Source: an uncultured Eubacteriales bacterium (GTDB lineage Bacteria; Bacillota; Clostridia; Oscillospirales; Oscillospiraceae). Taken from it: DNA of 64,000 bases. Made by a program: the position numbers and the translations under genes. This document shows, piece after piece, positions 27,605 through 36,489 of the stretch (position 1 is its first letter; each line of letters starts with the position of its first letter). The notes beneath the pieces were generated by a model. That model was not told where the DNA came from. It was given only the letters and a program-made list of their open reading frames with translations, and did not search any database. The stretch is from positions 1-64,000 of the forward strand of contig CAKTLJ010000001.1 of assembly GCA_934572535.1 (NCBI GenBank), read 5' to 3'.

Positions 27605-27651
27605 TTAACTTTTCATTCTTAACAGGAACTTTACCTCCCCTGTGCTATGAT
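27605..27651 (+). promoter_or_regulatory. Probable activated promoter of the redox operon
   Basis: A TATGAT box (27646-27651) has no -35 at the right distance. Upstream, TTAAC occurs at 27605-27609 and 27619-27623 in direct orientation. Direct repeats ahead of a -10-only promoter fit activation by an OmpR-type regulator, here probably the neighbouring one. Confidence 0.4.
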
Positions 27652-27679
27652 GATGCCAAAAAAGGAAAGGGTGAGCAAA

Positions 27680-27826
27680 ATGAGCCATGGGAAAAAGGCC
27701 GCAGCGCAGGTCGTGCTGCTGATTGCCGGAGTCGCCATGCTTTGCTTTGGCATTTGGCGCGGCGAGGCGGCGGCGGTCCTGAGCAAGGCCATTAACGTAT
27801 GTCTGGAGTGTGTGGGCATTGGATAA
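27680..27826 (+). CDS. CD1871A-family CXXC mini-protein
   Basis: This 48-residue protein has one membrane helix (about 9-25) followed by RGEAAAVLSKAINVCLECVGIG. The C-terminal CLEC motif and the flanking sequence match the small proteins annotated as CD1871A-family CXXC proteins, which are encoded just ahead of polyferredoxin-like membrane proteins. The start follows AAAGGAAAGGGTG. Its end overlaps the next gene by eight bases. A role as a membrane thiol carrier between the polyferredoxin and the thioredoxin lipoprotein is inferred. Confidence 0.85.
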   Translation: MSHGKKAAAQVVLLIAGVAMLCFGIWRGEAAAVLSKAINVCLECVGIG

Positions 27827-28754
27827 AAAGTTTTCAGGGGTGTCGCAGACCATGTCCCGCTTCCGGGGCTGGATCCAGGCGGGGGCCACGCTGCTGAGCA
27901 ATCCGCATCTGCCGAACCTTCTCAAGGGCGGACTCTATCAGGGCAAGGTAAAAGCTGTCTGTGTGCCGGGGCTGAACTGCTACTCCTGCCCTGCGGCGAC
28001 CGGCGCCTGTCCCATCGGGGCGTTTCAGTCGGTGGTCGGTTCGTCAAAGTTCGGATTTTCCTATTATATCACGGGCTTCCTCATCCTGCTTGGGGTGTTG
28101 TTGGGGCGCTTCATCTGCGGCTTCCTATGTCCCTTTGGATGGTTTCAGGAGCTGCTGCACAAGATACCCACGAAGAAGCTTTCCACCAAAAAGCTCAAGC
28201 CTCTGACGTACCTGAAATATGTCGTTTTGCTGCTGATGGTCGTTCTTCTCCCCATGCTGGTGGTAAACGATGTGGGAATGGGCGATCCGTTCTTCTGCAA
28301 ATACCTCTGTCCCCAGGGCGCGCTGGAAGGCGCGATCCCGCTGTCCCTTGCCAATTCCAGCATTCGGGCGGCGCTCGGGAAGCTGTTCACCTGGAAATTC
28401 AGCATTCTGCTTGTGCTGGGCGTGCTGAGCGTAATCATCTACCGCCCGTTCTGCAAGTGGCTCTGCCCGCTGGGGGCGTTCTACGCGCTGCTGAACAAGG
28501 TCTCTCTGTTCCAGATGAAGGTGGACACGGGGAAATGTGTTTCCTGCGGAAAGTGCGCCAAGGCCTGCAAAATGGATGTGGACGTGACGAAAGCGCCCAA
28601 CCATACCGAGTGCATCCGCTGCGGGATGTGTATTCGTGCCTGCCCGACCAACGCCGTGCGCTTCCGTTACGGCTTTGGAGACGGTAACGATAAAGGCATT
28701 GCGGCAAACACGCCGCAAAACCCCAAAAACAAAACGAAGGAGGAACCAAAATGA
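27819..28754 (+). CDS. NapH/NosR-like 4Fe-4S membrane protein
   Basis: The probable start is a TTG at 27819, about ten bases after GGAG; a GTG at 27810 lies too close to that site. The protein (about 311 residues) has several membrane helices, the paired motifs CGFLCPFGWFQE, CKYLCPQG and CKWLCPLGAF of the NapH/NosR/RdxA group, and a C-terminal two-cluster ferredoxin (CVSCGKCAKAC and CIRCGMCIRAC). An extra N-terminal CYSCP...CPIGAFQ segment is typical of the thioredoxin-linked branch. It probably carries electrons from cytoplasmic donors across the membrane to the lipoproteins encoded downstream. Confidence 0.88.
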   Translation: MDKKFSGVSQTMSRFRGWIQAGATLLSNPHLPNLLKGGLYQGKVKAVCVPGLNCYSCPAATGACPIGAFQSVVGSSKFGFSYYITGFLILLGVLLGRFICGFLCPFGWFQELLHKIPTKKLSTKKLKPLTYLKYVVLLLMVVLLPMLVVNDVGMGDPFFCKYLCPQGALEGAIPLSLANSSIRAALGKLFTWKFSILLVLGVLSVIIYRPFCKWLCPLGAFYALLNKVSLFQMKVDTGKCVSCGKCAKACKMDVDVTKAPNHTECIRCGMCIRACPTNAVRFRYGFGDGNDKGIAANTPQNPKNKTKEEPK

Positions 28755-29179
28755 ACACAAAGAAGCTTTTGCCCCTGGTGCTGGCGATGATGCTGGTGTG
28801 CAGCTTGGCCGCCTGCTCTCCCCCTGGTAAGGACAATGACGAGAAGATGGACGATGACAAGGAATCCATGCAGTCCGGCATGATGGAAGACAAGGATATG
28901 GAGTCCGCGGACGCCATGATGGACGACAAAGACATGGAATCCACAGACGCCATGATGGACGAAAGCGCCTGCATGTGCGGCGAGGACAGCAAATGCAGGA
29001 AGGATGGCATGTGTACCGAAGCCTGTATGTGTATGGAGGACGGCATGTGTACGGACAAGTGTATGTGCATGGACGGCGGCTGCACGAAGGACGGCATGTG
29101 CATGGATGCGTGCATGTGCGGCAAAGCTGAAAGGATGGCCTGTGCGTGGATGAATACATGCCCGGCAAAGTTGATGTGA
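28751..29179 (+). CDS. Met/Cys-rich lipoprotein of the redox operon
   Basis: This 142-residue protein has a signal peptide and lipobox (LAAC, lipid Cys22). The first part after it is Asp/Met-rich with repeats around MMDDKDMES. From about residue 73 it becomes Cys-rich, with repeats of the type KDGMC, EACMC and KCMCM. I know no family for it. Possible roles are metal binding (Met/Cys favours Cu(I)) or a sacrificial thiol/thioether reservoir reduced by its TlpA and MsrAB neighbours. The repeat breaks off after CMCGKAE. Reading one base back from there restores KDGLCVDEYMPG and would end at 29208 inside the next gene. The start overlaps the previous stop (ATGA). Confidence 0.8.
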   Translation: MNTKKLLPLVLAMMLVCSLAACSPPGKDNDEKMDDDKESMQSGMMEDKDMESADAMMDDKDMESTDAMMDESACMCGEDSKCRKDGMCTEACMCMEDGMCTDKCMCMDGGCTKDGMCMDACMCGKAERMACAWMNTCPAKLM

Positions 29180-29200
29180 TACGAAAGGATATGAAAACTG

Positions 29201-30118
29201 ATGAGTAAGAAGAATACTGTTGGCCGACTGCTGGCCCTGCTGCTGGCTGCCCTGATGACCGTATCTCTGGCCGCATGCGGCGAAGATAAGACGGATGGAA
29301 CCAGCATGGAACCGAAGGATCTTGACGAAGCGGTCGCCATGCACAAGGAACTGATGGCGCAGGAAAACGCGATCCTCTCGGAAAACGCCGACCTCTGGGA
29401 AAAGGTCTTCATGGAGGCCGACAAGGGCATGACCATGCAGGAGGACAACAAAAACTACGGCGAGTTCCTGCTCAAGACCATTGAAGCCGCCAAGGATCAG
29501 TTTACAGAGGACGAGCTGAAGCTGCTCCAAGGGGAAGCAGAGAAGATCCGCGATATCGAAGACAAGCTGACCATGCTGGAGGAAAAGTACCCCGAGGTGC
29601 TGCAAAAGTCTATGGACGGCGACATGGACATGTCCGCGGACGGGATGCAGAAGTTCCCCAGCTTCGAGGGCAAGGACCTGGACGGCAACATGGTAAAAAG
29701 CGACGAGCTGTTCTCCAGCCGTGCCGTGACCGTGGTAAACTTCTGGTTCACCACCTGTAGCCCCTGCGTGGGTGAGCTTTCCGATCTGAACGCTCTGAAT
29801 CAGGAGCTTGCGAAGAAGGACGGTGCGATCATCGGCATCAACACCTTTACGCTGGACGGTGACGAAACCGCCATCTCCGAGGCAAAGGACGTCCTGGCCA
29901 AGAAGGGCGCGACCTATCAGAACGTGTATTTTAACTCCGACGGCGCGGCCGGTAAGTTTATCGAAAACGTCTTCGCTTACCCCACTACCTATGTGGTCGA
30001 TCGCAACGGCAACATCGTGGGCGATCCCATCGTGGGTGCCATCACGGAAAAGAACCAGGCCGAGACGCTGCAAAAGCTGATCGACCAGGCCCTTGCCGCT
30101 GACGCGAATATGGGTTAA
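29201..30118 (+). CDS. TlpA/ResA-type thioredoxin-fold lipoprotein
   Basis: This 305-residue lipoprotein has a lipobox with Cys26 (SLAAC), a helical spacer (about 35-145) and a C-terminal thioredoxin fold with the redox motif CSPC (Cys186 and Cys189, in [11 protein letters not shown]) and the cis-Pro in [10 protein letters not shown]. It is outside the membrane and would pass electrons from the membrane carrier to MsrAB. The spacer may hold the domain away from the membrane. It lies between the Met/Cys-rich lipoprotein and msrAB in one operon. Confidence 0.92.
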   Translation: MSKKNTVGRLLALLLAALMTVSLAACGEDKTDGTSMEPKDLDEAVAMHKELMAQENAILSENADLWEKVFMEADKGMTMQEDNKNYGEFLLKTIEAAKDQFTEDELKLLQGEAEKIRDIEDKLTMLEEKYPEVLQKSMDGDMDMSADGMQKFPSFEGKDLDGNMVKSDELFSSRAVTVVNFWFTTCSPCVGELSDLNALNQELAKKDGAIIGINTFTLDGDETAISEAKDVLAKKGATYQNVYFNSDGAAGKFIENVFAYPTTYVVDRNGNIVGDPIVGAITEKNQAETLQKLIDQALAADANMG

Positions 30119-30153
30119 GCGCGGGCATATCCCCAGAAAGGAGGAAGACCAGC

Positions 30154-31263
30154 ATGTATCGGAGAGGTTTGCCGCTTCTTTTGGCTGCGGTCCTGCTGCT
30201 GGGCGGCTGCGCCGCCGGGCGGAAGATGCCGCAGAGCAAAGAGGCGCAGGAAGCGACCGGACAGTCCTCTGATCTGTCCGGGGAAGAGATGCTGTATAAG
30301 GATACGACGGAAAATGTCATCTATCTGGCAGGCGGCTGCTTCTGGGGCATGGAACAGCTGATGCAGTCCATCCCCGGCGTGCTCGACGCCCAGAGCGGCT
30401 ATGCCAACGGCACCCGCGAGGAAGACGCCGACTACCAAACCGTCTGCAAGGGCAACACGGGCTTTCGAGAAACCGTTCGGGTCGAGTATGACCCGGAGCA
30501 GGTCAGCCTTGACGCCCTGCTGCTGGCCTACTTCTACGTCATCGATCCCACGGTGGAGAACCGACAGGGCAACGACGTCGGAAGCCAGTACCAGACCGGC
30601 GTCTATTACACCAACGAAAAGGCCAAGGAGACGGTGGAGCGCATCGCGGAGATCGAGCGAGGCCGCAGCGAAACGTTTTTCGTAGAGATCGGTCCGCTCA
30701 AGAATTACTATCCCGCCGAGGAGTACCATCAGGATTATCTGGAAAAGAATCCGAACGGCTACTGTCACATCCCTCGCGCGGAGATGGCGCTCTTCTCAAA
30801 GCTGCGCATCGACCCGGGCGACTACCAAAAGCCCGCGGCGGAATCCGTCCGGGACAAGCTGACAGAGGAACAGTACCGCGTCACGCAGGAGAGCGGCACG
30901 GAGCTTGCCTTTACCGGCGAATTCTGGAACCAGTTTGAGACGGGCATTTACGTGGACGTCGTGACTGGCGAGCCCCTCTTTTCCTCCACGGACAAGTTCG
31001 AGAGCGGCTGCGGCTGGCCTTCCTTCACAAAGCCCATCGAGGCGCCTGCCGTGGTGGAACGCGAGGACAACAGCCACGGGATGCGGCGCACAGAGGTGCG
31101 CAGCCGCGCCGGAGACTCCCACCTCGGCCATGTGTTCACGGGCGATCCGGAGTCCCCCAACGGCGTGCGCTACTGCATCAACAGCGCCTCCCTCCGCTTT
31201 GTGCCCTACGCGAAGATGGAAGCCGAGGGCTATGGATATCTCCTGGATCTGTTTGAACAATAA
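30154..31263 (+). CDS. msrAB: Methionine sulfoxide reductase MsrAB lipoprotein
   Basis: This 369-residue fusion has a lipobox (GGC, Cys19), an MsrA domain with GCFWG (catalytic Cys62) and an MsrB domain (about 233-366) with SGCGWPSF and [11 protein letters not shown] (catalytic Cys341). MsrA reduces the S-epimer and MsrB the R-epimer of methionine sulfoxide. The MsrB zinc CXXC pair is absent ([13 protein letters not shown]), as in many MsrAB fusions. Surface attachment means that it repairs secreted proteins and depends on the operon's electron chain. It ends at a strong terminator. Confidence 0.95.
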   Translation: MYRRGLPLLLAAVLLLGGCAAGRKMPQSKEAQEATGQSSDLSGEEMLYKDTTENVIYLAGGCFWGMEQLMQSIPGVLDAQSGYANGTREEDADYQTVCKGNTGFRETVRVEYDPEQVSLDALLLAYFYVIDPTVENRQGNDVGSQYQTGVYYTNEKAKETVERIAEIERGRSETFFVEIGPLKNYYPAEEYHQDYLEKNPNGYCHIPRAEMALFSKLRIDPGDYQKPAAESVRDKLTEEQYRVTQESGTELAFTGEFWNQFETGIYVDVVTGEPLFSSTDKFESGCGWPSFTKPIEAPAVVEREDNSHGMRRTEVRSRAGDSHLGHVFTGDPESPNGVRYCINSASLRFVPYAKMEAEGYGYLLDLFEQ

Positions 31264-31278
31264 CGCGATCAATACGAC

Positions 31279-31323
31279 AAAGCAGCGCACCCGGTCACGA
31301 CGGACCGGGTGCGCTGCTTTTGA
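31279..31323 (+). terminator. Terminator of the redox operon
   Basis: A perfect 18-bp stem (31279-31296 with about 31303-31320) has A before and T after, so it may also work for the convergent radical SAM gene. Confidence 0.9.
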
Positions 31324-31358
31324 ACAAATCACAGAATTTAATTGCGTGAAATCAGAAC

Positions 31359-32732
31359 TTACTTGCCGCAGGCAGCGGTGCATCCGGCGCAGGCGTGGCT
31401 TTCCTGCCACAGCTTTTCCGCGGTGGGTGCCCAATTCTCCGCATAGGGGACGCAACGATTGCTGAGGGTGTCGGCAGACTCAGGGGATTGGTAGTCGGTG
31501 TTCACCGCGCCGGTCTCCCGGACCATCTCCTTGATCCGCTGGGGATTTTCCAGCATGGGACAGGGCCGCAGCATGTTGTCGTTGAACGGCTGGTTGTCGT
31601 GATAGGCCTGGAAGAGGGGGCTCTTCAATGCCTCCAGGAGGGTGTGGTCGTGGATGTTCACGTTGGAGTAGTGGATGAACACGCAGGGCTCCACATCGCC
31701 CTTGGCGTTGATGTGCAGGTAGCGTCGGCCGCCGGCAATGCAGCCGCCCACGTACTCCGCGTCGTTCTGGAAGTCCATGCTGAAGATGGCCTTGCTCTGG
31801 CGGTGGGCACGGATGCGGTGATACATCTCCTCGCGCTGCTTCGGGTTCGGGAGCAGCTCCAGCGCGGCGCCGCTGCCAACGGGCATGTAGTGGAAGAACC
31901 ACACGAAGAGCGCTCCGCTGTCGATCATAAAGTCAAAGAACGCCTCGCTGCTCAGGTCCTGATAGTTCTTGCTGGTGTAGCAGGCGGAGATGCCAAAGGG
32001 CAGCTTGTGGGACTTGAGCAGTTCCATGGCATGGCTCACCTTCTGGAAGACACCGTCGCCCCGACGGCCATCGTTGGCGGATTCAAAGCCCTCCAGGGAG
32101 ATGGCAGGAACAAAGTTCTTCACCCGCAGCATCTCCTGGCAGAACTCCTCGTCGATGAGGGTGCCGTTGGTGAAGGAGAGGAACTCGCAGTCCGGGTGCA
32201 TCTCGCAGATCTTGATGATATCCTTTTTCCGCACCAGAGGCTCGCCGCCGGTGTAGATGTACATGTAGGTGCCCAGCTTCTTGCCCTGGGTCACGATGGA
32301 GTCGATGGTCTCTAAGCTGAGGTTCAGTTTGTTGCCGTACTCTGCGGCCCAGCAGCCGGTGCAGTGGAGGTTGCAGGCGGAGGTGGGGTCCAGGAGGATG
32401 GCCCAGGGAACGTTGCAGTTTTCCTTCTCGGATACGGCTTCCTGGGTGGCACTGCCGTTGAGGCTGGCGTTGACGATGAAGTTGCGGAAGAAGGCCTTGC
32501 GCACACCGGGGTCCAACTCGTAGAGCCGCAGGATCAACTGATACCAGTTGTTCTTTTCCTGGATGACCCCACGGATGGCGTTTCTCTGCCCAGCATACCA
32601 ACCCTCGGGGACCAACTTATCCACCAGGCCCATCAGCTTGGGAATGTTGGTCTCCGGGTCGCTTTCCAGATAGTTGAGGGCCTGGTTCACTGCAAAGGCC
32701 CGCATAGATTCTTTAAGACCGTGATTTCCCAT
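31359..32732 (-). CDS. Radical SAM protein with C-terminal Cys cluster
   Basis: This 457-residue protein has a helical N-terminal domain (about 1-105), a radical SAM barrel with CNLHCTGC (near 119-126) and the SAM-binding YTGGEPL, and a SPASM-like tail with Cys in GGCIAGG, VEPCVF, RPCPM, NRCVP and the final CAGCTAAC. Extra clusters of this kind are used by peptide- and protein-modifying members. No substrate gene is obvious, but the divergent gene at 32996 is a likely partner. The start ATG follows AAAGGAG. Confidence 0.9.
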   Translation of the reverse strand: MGNHGLKESMRAFAVNQALNYLESDPETNIPKLMGLVDKLVPEGWYAGQRNAIRGVIQEKNNWYQLILRLYELDPGVRKAFFRNFIVNASLNGSATQEAVSEKENCNVPWAILLDPTSACNLHCTGCWAAEYGNKLNLSLETIDSIVTQGKKLGTYMYIYTGGEPLVRKKDIIKICEMHPDCEFLSFTNGTLIDEEFCQEMLRVKNFVPAISLEGFESANDGRRGDGVFQKVSHAMELLKSHKLPFGISACYTSKNYQDLSSEAFFDFMIDSGALFVWFFHYMPVGSGAALELLPNPKQREEMYHRIRAHRQSKAIFSMDFQNDAEYVGGCIAGGRRYLHINAKGDVEPCVFIHYSNVNIHDHTLLEALKSPLFQAYHDNQPFNDNMLRPCPMLENPQRIKEMVRETGAVNTDYQSPESADTLSNRCVPYAENWAPTAEKLWQESHACAGCTAACGK

Positions 32733-32816
32733 GACAATTACTCCTTTATGTATTCTGAACTGTCCCCATTTACCTGGGAACGCTTCCTATTCAATGCTAT
32801 TATAAAAAAACTTGGC

Positions 32817-32908
32817 AAATCTGTCATGGGACACCTGTCGCAAACCGTCATAATTTTTGACAGATTTCAAATCTGTTTCGTTTTGGGACACTTTGACCAA
32901 TTTGTCCC
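32817..32908. promoter_or_regulatory. Cluster of repeated half-sites between divergent genes
   Basis: AAATCTGT occurs at 32817-32824 and again in a perfect 8-1-8 palindrome at 32860-32876. GGGACA (32885-32890) faces TGTCCC (32903-32908), and another GGGACA lies near 32828. The 263-bp gap holds no gene. A dedicated regulator is likely; the TetR gene at 34038 is the nearest candidate. Confidence 0.5.
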
Positions 32909-32995
32909 TTGCCGCTCTCAATATTTTACAACTAAACTAACAAGGTAAACAATGAACGAATCGGCGTTTTAGGATCCCGATAAGGAGGCTGCCCC

Positions 32996-33988
32996 ATGTC
33001 TCATGCCGTTTCCCCTCGATTGATCGAGACCGTGGTGCGAAAAACGTTGCGGGACGCCAAGGATTCCCCGGAACGAAGCTTTCGGAACCTGGTGGACCTG
33101 GCCCTGTATTTCTCTTCCAGTCCCGCCCAGCAGAATTTTTTTGACTGCGCCCGCCAGATCCTGTGTGATGAACAGACTGCATACTATCCTCTGCTTCGGG
33201 ATCTTTTGACCAACGTGGAGGAGGAACGACTGGTATCCTTTGGCATGACCCTGGGATACGACAGCTGCATCGCCGGGGCCCGGACGATCCGCGCCCTGGC
33301 AGGCGAGGGCCTGCGGGTCCCCTGGTTTTTGACCATTCAGACCGTTCCTGGCCAGACCGGCGCGTATCGCTCTCTCATTCAGCAGGGCCGGGAGCTGGGG
33401 ATTTTTACATACGTTCTGCACTCCCAGGAAGACCCACGTGACCTGCTGCCCTTGGTATCCCAATACAAGGACTGTGCCTTTATTCTATTCTGCCGTCCGG
33501 AAGATATTACCACGCCCTTCCTGGAGGAGGCGGAGGCCTTGCTCAACCTGACGCCCGCCATCCAGTGCCGGGAGGAGGCCGAGTTGGCCTGTCAGCATCT
33601 TCGGAAACGGCAGCTCCTCTATGCTCTCTATGCGCCCTATGGCGGGGAGAGGGATCTGGAGGGAGAGGAGGTCCTCAGCTGTGCGGAAAATTTCCACGCG
33701 CCTCTGTCCCTCTTCCTCCCCCGGCCCGGCTGTCCGCCAGAGCTTTTAGAGCAGGTCCACCAGCAGATGGACGCCGTGCGCCGTTGCCAACCCTACCGGA
33801 CCATCCCCTGGGATCTCTTCCAGGATGGGAAGATGGTGGACCAACAGGTGGCCGGAAACACCCGACCGGTCTACTTCGACCGGGACGGAAGGCTCCGCTC
33901 CATGCCCAACGGCGAAGCCCTCACCGCCCGCACCCTCTTTGACTGTGCGCTGGAGGCACTGTTCCGCGAGGCCTTTCCCCAGGAATAA
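32996..33988 (+). CDS. Uncharacterised protein divergent from the radical SAM gene
   Basis: I do not recognise this 330-residue soluble protein. The start follows AAGGAGG. The first 75 residues are helical, with an arrangement like the N-terminal domain of the neighbouring radical SAM protein. The rest alternates strands and helices in a way that suggests a TIM barrel (FGMTLGYDSC, WFLTIQT, IFTYVLHS, AFILFCR, YALYAPYG), but there is no CxxxCxxC. A barrel that has lost or never had the cluster is possible. About ten Cys residues are scattered along it. Function unknown. Confidence 0.75.
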   Translation: MSHAVSPRLIETVVRKTLRDAKDSPERSFRNLVDLALYFSSSPAQQNFFDCARQILCDEQTAYYPLLRDLLTNVEEERLVSFGMTLGYDSCIAGARTIRALAGEGLRVPWFLTIQTVPGQTGAYRSLIQQGRELGIFTYVLHSQEDPRDLLPLVSQYKDCAFILFCRPEDITTPFLEEAEALLNLTPAIQCREEAELACQHLRKRQLLYALYAPYGGERDLEGEEVLSCAENFHAPLSLFLPRPGCPPELLEQVHQQMDAVRRCQPYRTIPWDLFQDGKMVDQQVAGNTRPVYFDRDGRLRSMPNGEALTARTLFDCALEALFREAFPQE

Positions 33989-34015
33989 AAAACGACCAGG
34001 AAGCTCCTGATCGTT
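33986..34015 (-). terminator. Terminator of the TetR gene
   Basis: An 11-bp stem (33991-34001 with 34005-34015, one G-U pair on the minus strand) is followed on the minus strand by six T. Confidence 0.75.
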
Positions 34016-34037
34016 TCGTGTTTTCTGTTTTCGGCGG

Positions 34038-34562
34038 TCACAGCTCCCCCATGAGATGCACGCAGGAATGAAGCAGCGTCACGAACTTCTCTGGGGGCAT
34101 ACAGTCCTTCTCCTGGAGCCAGCGCTCCACGCTGCAAATGAAGGCGTCTGTGTAAAAAACGATGTGAAATTCCAAAACCGTTCGCTCGCTGAGAATTCCC
34201 CGCAGCTCCTCGGCAAACACCGGGAGGATCATCTCTCGAAAGTGCTCAGAAAAGGAGTTCTGCCCTTCCACGGCCAGCACGGTGCGGTAAAACTCACGAT
34301 TTTTATAAAAATAGTCGCAGATATCTCCGATACGAGCCCACTGGCTGTCGTAGGTCTTGGCATGGGCCGCCGAGATAAACTCCGTGTCATAGATCCAGTT
34401 GACCAGGTCGTATTTATCCTTGAAGTGGTAGTAGAAGCTCTTTCGGTTCATGCTGCACCGCTCACAAATATCCGCCACCGTGATCTTTCGGAAGGGATGT
34501 TCCTCCATCAGTTCCTTCAGCGCGCCCGCAAGGGCTCGTTTTGTGATATGGGAATCAGGCAA
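34038..34562 (-). CDS. TetR-family transcriptional regulator
   Basis: The best start is a TTG at 34562, eight bases after AAAGGGG, giving 174 residues; a GTG at 34598 without a ribosome site would add 12. The helix-turn-helix reads ITVADICERCSMNRKSFYYHF. The C-terminal domain is of the TetR_C type found with DhaS-like regulators. It is divergent from the TVP38-type gene (34724) and near the gene at 32996, so either could be a target. Confidence 0.88.
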   Translation of the reverse strand: MPDSHITKRALAGALKELMEEHPFRKITVADICERCSMNRKSFYYHFKDKYDLVNWIYDTEFISAAHAKTYDSQWARIGDICDYFYKNREFYRTVLAVEGQNSFSEHFREMILPVFAEELRGILSERTVLEFHIVFYTDAFICSVERWLQEKDCMPPEKFVTLLHSCVHLMGEL

Positions 34563-34723
34563 TTCTACCGCCCCTTTCTTTTCCCCGTTGTTTGACACAG
34601 CGGTCTTTTGGAAACTAAATACACTAGGATTATAACAGAATTGTAAGTTTTTTTCAAGATTTCCCGGAAAAAAGACGCTTTGTCCTTTGTTTTCTGATGC
34701 GCACGCTCCGTGAAAGGGATGAC

Positions 34724-35428
34724 ATGATGAAACGATTTGACCGCCCGCGCTGGCTGCGGCTGGCTAAATTCGCTCCGCTGGCCCTCTGCCTTGTTCTGCT
34801 CCTGTGGTTTTTCATCGCCGGAGACAGCGTTTCGGTGGAGACCATTCTCTCCTACACACCCGAGAACCCGGTGCTGGCCGCCTGTCTGCTCCTGCTGCTG
34901 TATGGGGTCAAGAGTCTGACCATCTTCTTCCCGATCCTTCTGCTTCAGGTGGCTGTGGGGCATCTCTTCTCCACGTGGGTGGCTCTCGTGGTAAACCTGC
35001 TGGGCCTGGTGGTGGACCTGTCGGTCTCCTTCTGGGTCGGCCGCATCTCGGGCGTCGGCCTCGTGCAGAGGTTGACCCAGCGGTTTCCAAAGATGGAAAA
35101 GGTGGTTGGGATCCAGAAAAACAATATGTTTTTCACTTCCTTCTTCCTGCGGGTGATCAATTGCCTGCCCGGAGACGTCATCAGCATGTACCTGGGGGCC
35201 ACCGGGATCTCCTATCCCGTTTTTCTGGCTGGGCAGATGCTGGGAAGCCTGCCCAGCACCATTTGCGCCACGGTTCTGGGCAGCAGCATTTCCTCTCCCT
35301 GCTCCTCCAAGTTCATCTTGACCCTGCTGCTCACCATCCTGATCTCCCTCTCCTCCTCCGTGATCTACTATCTGTATAAAAAGAAAACCAAGCCGCCTGC
35401 CGAGCCCTCTCAGCAGGATGGCAGCTAA
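34724..35428 (+). CDS. TVP38/TMEM64-family (DedA-like) membrane protein
   Basis: This 234-residue protein has five or six membrane helices and the family core: KSLTIFFPILLLQVAVG, FWVGR and the re-entrant NCLPGDVISMYLGATG. The family is linked to lipid scrambling and membrane homeostasis in bacteria. The ATG at 34724 follows AAAGGG. It is followed by its own terminator. Confidence 0.88.
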   Translation: MMKRFDRPRWLRLAKFAPLALCLVLLLWFFIAGDSVSVETILSYTPENPVLAACLLLLLYGVKSLTIFFPILLLQVAVGHLFSTWVALVVNLLGLVVDLSVSFWVGRISGVGLVQRLTQRFPKMEKVVGIQKNNMFFTSFFLRVINCLPGDVISMYLGATGISYPVFLAGQMLGSLPSTICATVLGSSISSPCSSKFILTLLLTILISLSSSVIYYLYKKKTKPPAEPSQQDGS

Positions 35429-35442
35429 GATGGCACAGAAAA

Positions 35443-35483
35443 GCCGACGGTGCAGGGTATTGAACTGCACCGTCGGCCTTTCT
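35443..35483. terminator. Terminator between the TVP38-type gene and ddh
   Basis: A perfect 13-bp stem (35443-35455 with 35465-35477) has A before and T after, serving both convergent genes. Confidence 0.88.
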
Positions 35484-35502
35484 TATAGCAGGTTCTATCA
35501 AA

Positions 35503-36489
35503 TTACAAGAGATGCGCCCGGAGCGCTTCCCCGGACAGAGGACTCAAATATGCCGGGGCAAGGTCAAAGACCGTCTTGCATCCAGAGGCCCCTTCCTGAC
35601 CCAGCCGATAGGCAGCCCGTGCGCAAGCCACCAGTACGCTGGATGTGAACTCGGGGTTGGAGTCCAGCTTCAGGCTGTACTCGATGATGTGGTTATTTTC
35701 CTCATCCCAGCCAGTCTTACCGGAGCGGATCACGAAGCCGCCGTGGGGGATCCCGCTGTGGTCGCGCGCCAGCTCTTCCTGGGAGATGAAATGGACCACG
35801 GTGTCGTATTCGTCGAAGTAGTTGGGCATGGTCTTGATCTCGTTCTCGATCCTGGCCTTGTCCGTGCCCTCAGCTGCCACCACGAAGCACTCACGCAGGT
35901 GCTTCTGACGGACGGTCAGTTCAGGCTCGCTGCCGCTGCGGACAGCTTCCAGCGCGGCGTCGATGGGGATGGTATACTGCTTGCCGTCCACGACGCCCTC
36001 CACCCGGCGGATGGCATCGGAATGGCCCTGGCTGACGCCCTTGCCCCAGAAGGTGTAGTCCTTGCCCTGAGGCAGGATCGCGCTGGCGTACAGGCGGTTC
36101 AGAGAGAACATGCCGGGGTCCCAGCCGCAGGAGATCACCGCCACGTGGCCGCCTTCCTTGGCGCTGGCATCCACCGCGGCAAAATGCTGGGGGATCTTTG
36201 CGTGGGTATCAAAGCTATCGACAACGTGGAAGTCCTTTGCGTACGCGGGGGTCTGGACGGGCAGGTCCGTGGCGCTGCCGCCGCAGAGGATGAGAACATC
36301 GATTTCGTCCTTGTGGGCCAGAATATCATCTGCGGAATAGACGTTGACGCCTTTTGTTAAAATGGAAACCGTCTCCGGCGCACGGCGGGTAAAGACCGCT
36401 GCCAGGGTCAAGTCCCGGTTCTGCTTGATGGCGCACTCGACCCCTCGACCAAGGTTCCCATAGCCCATGATGCCAATTCGAATACTCAT
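35503..36489 (-). CDS. ddh: meso-Diaminopimelate dehydrogenase
   Basis: This 328-residue enzyme converts tetrahydrodipicolinate, ammonia and NADPH directly to meso-DAP. It has the N-terminal NADP motif GIMGYGNLGRG, the active-site region SCGWDPGMFS and the substrate contacts near WGKGVSQGHSDA. It bypasses the acylated intermediates. With asd and dapA in the same window, only dapB is missing from the route. It is transcribed alone, toward a shared terminator. Confidence 0.96.
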   Translation of the reverse strand: MSIRIGIMGYGNLGRGVECAIKQNRDLTLAAVFTRRAPETVSILTKGVNVYSADDILAHKDEIDVLILCGGSATDLPVQTPAYAKDFHVVDSFDTHAKIPQHFAAVDASAKEGGHVAVISCGWDPGMFSLNRLYASAILPQGKDYTFWGKGVSQGHSDAIRRVEGVVDGKQYTIPIDAALEAVRSGSEPELTVRQKHLRECFVVAAEGTDKARIENEIKTMPNYFDEYDTVVHFISQEELARDHSGIPHGGFVIRSGKTGWDEENNHIIEYSLKLDSNPEFTSSVLVACARAAYRLGQEGASGCKTVFDLAPAYLSPLSGEALRAHLL

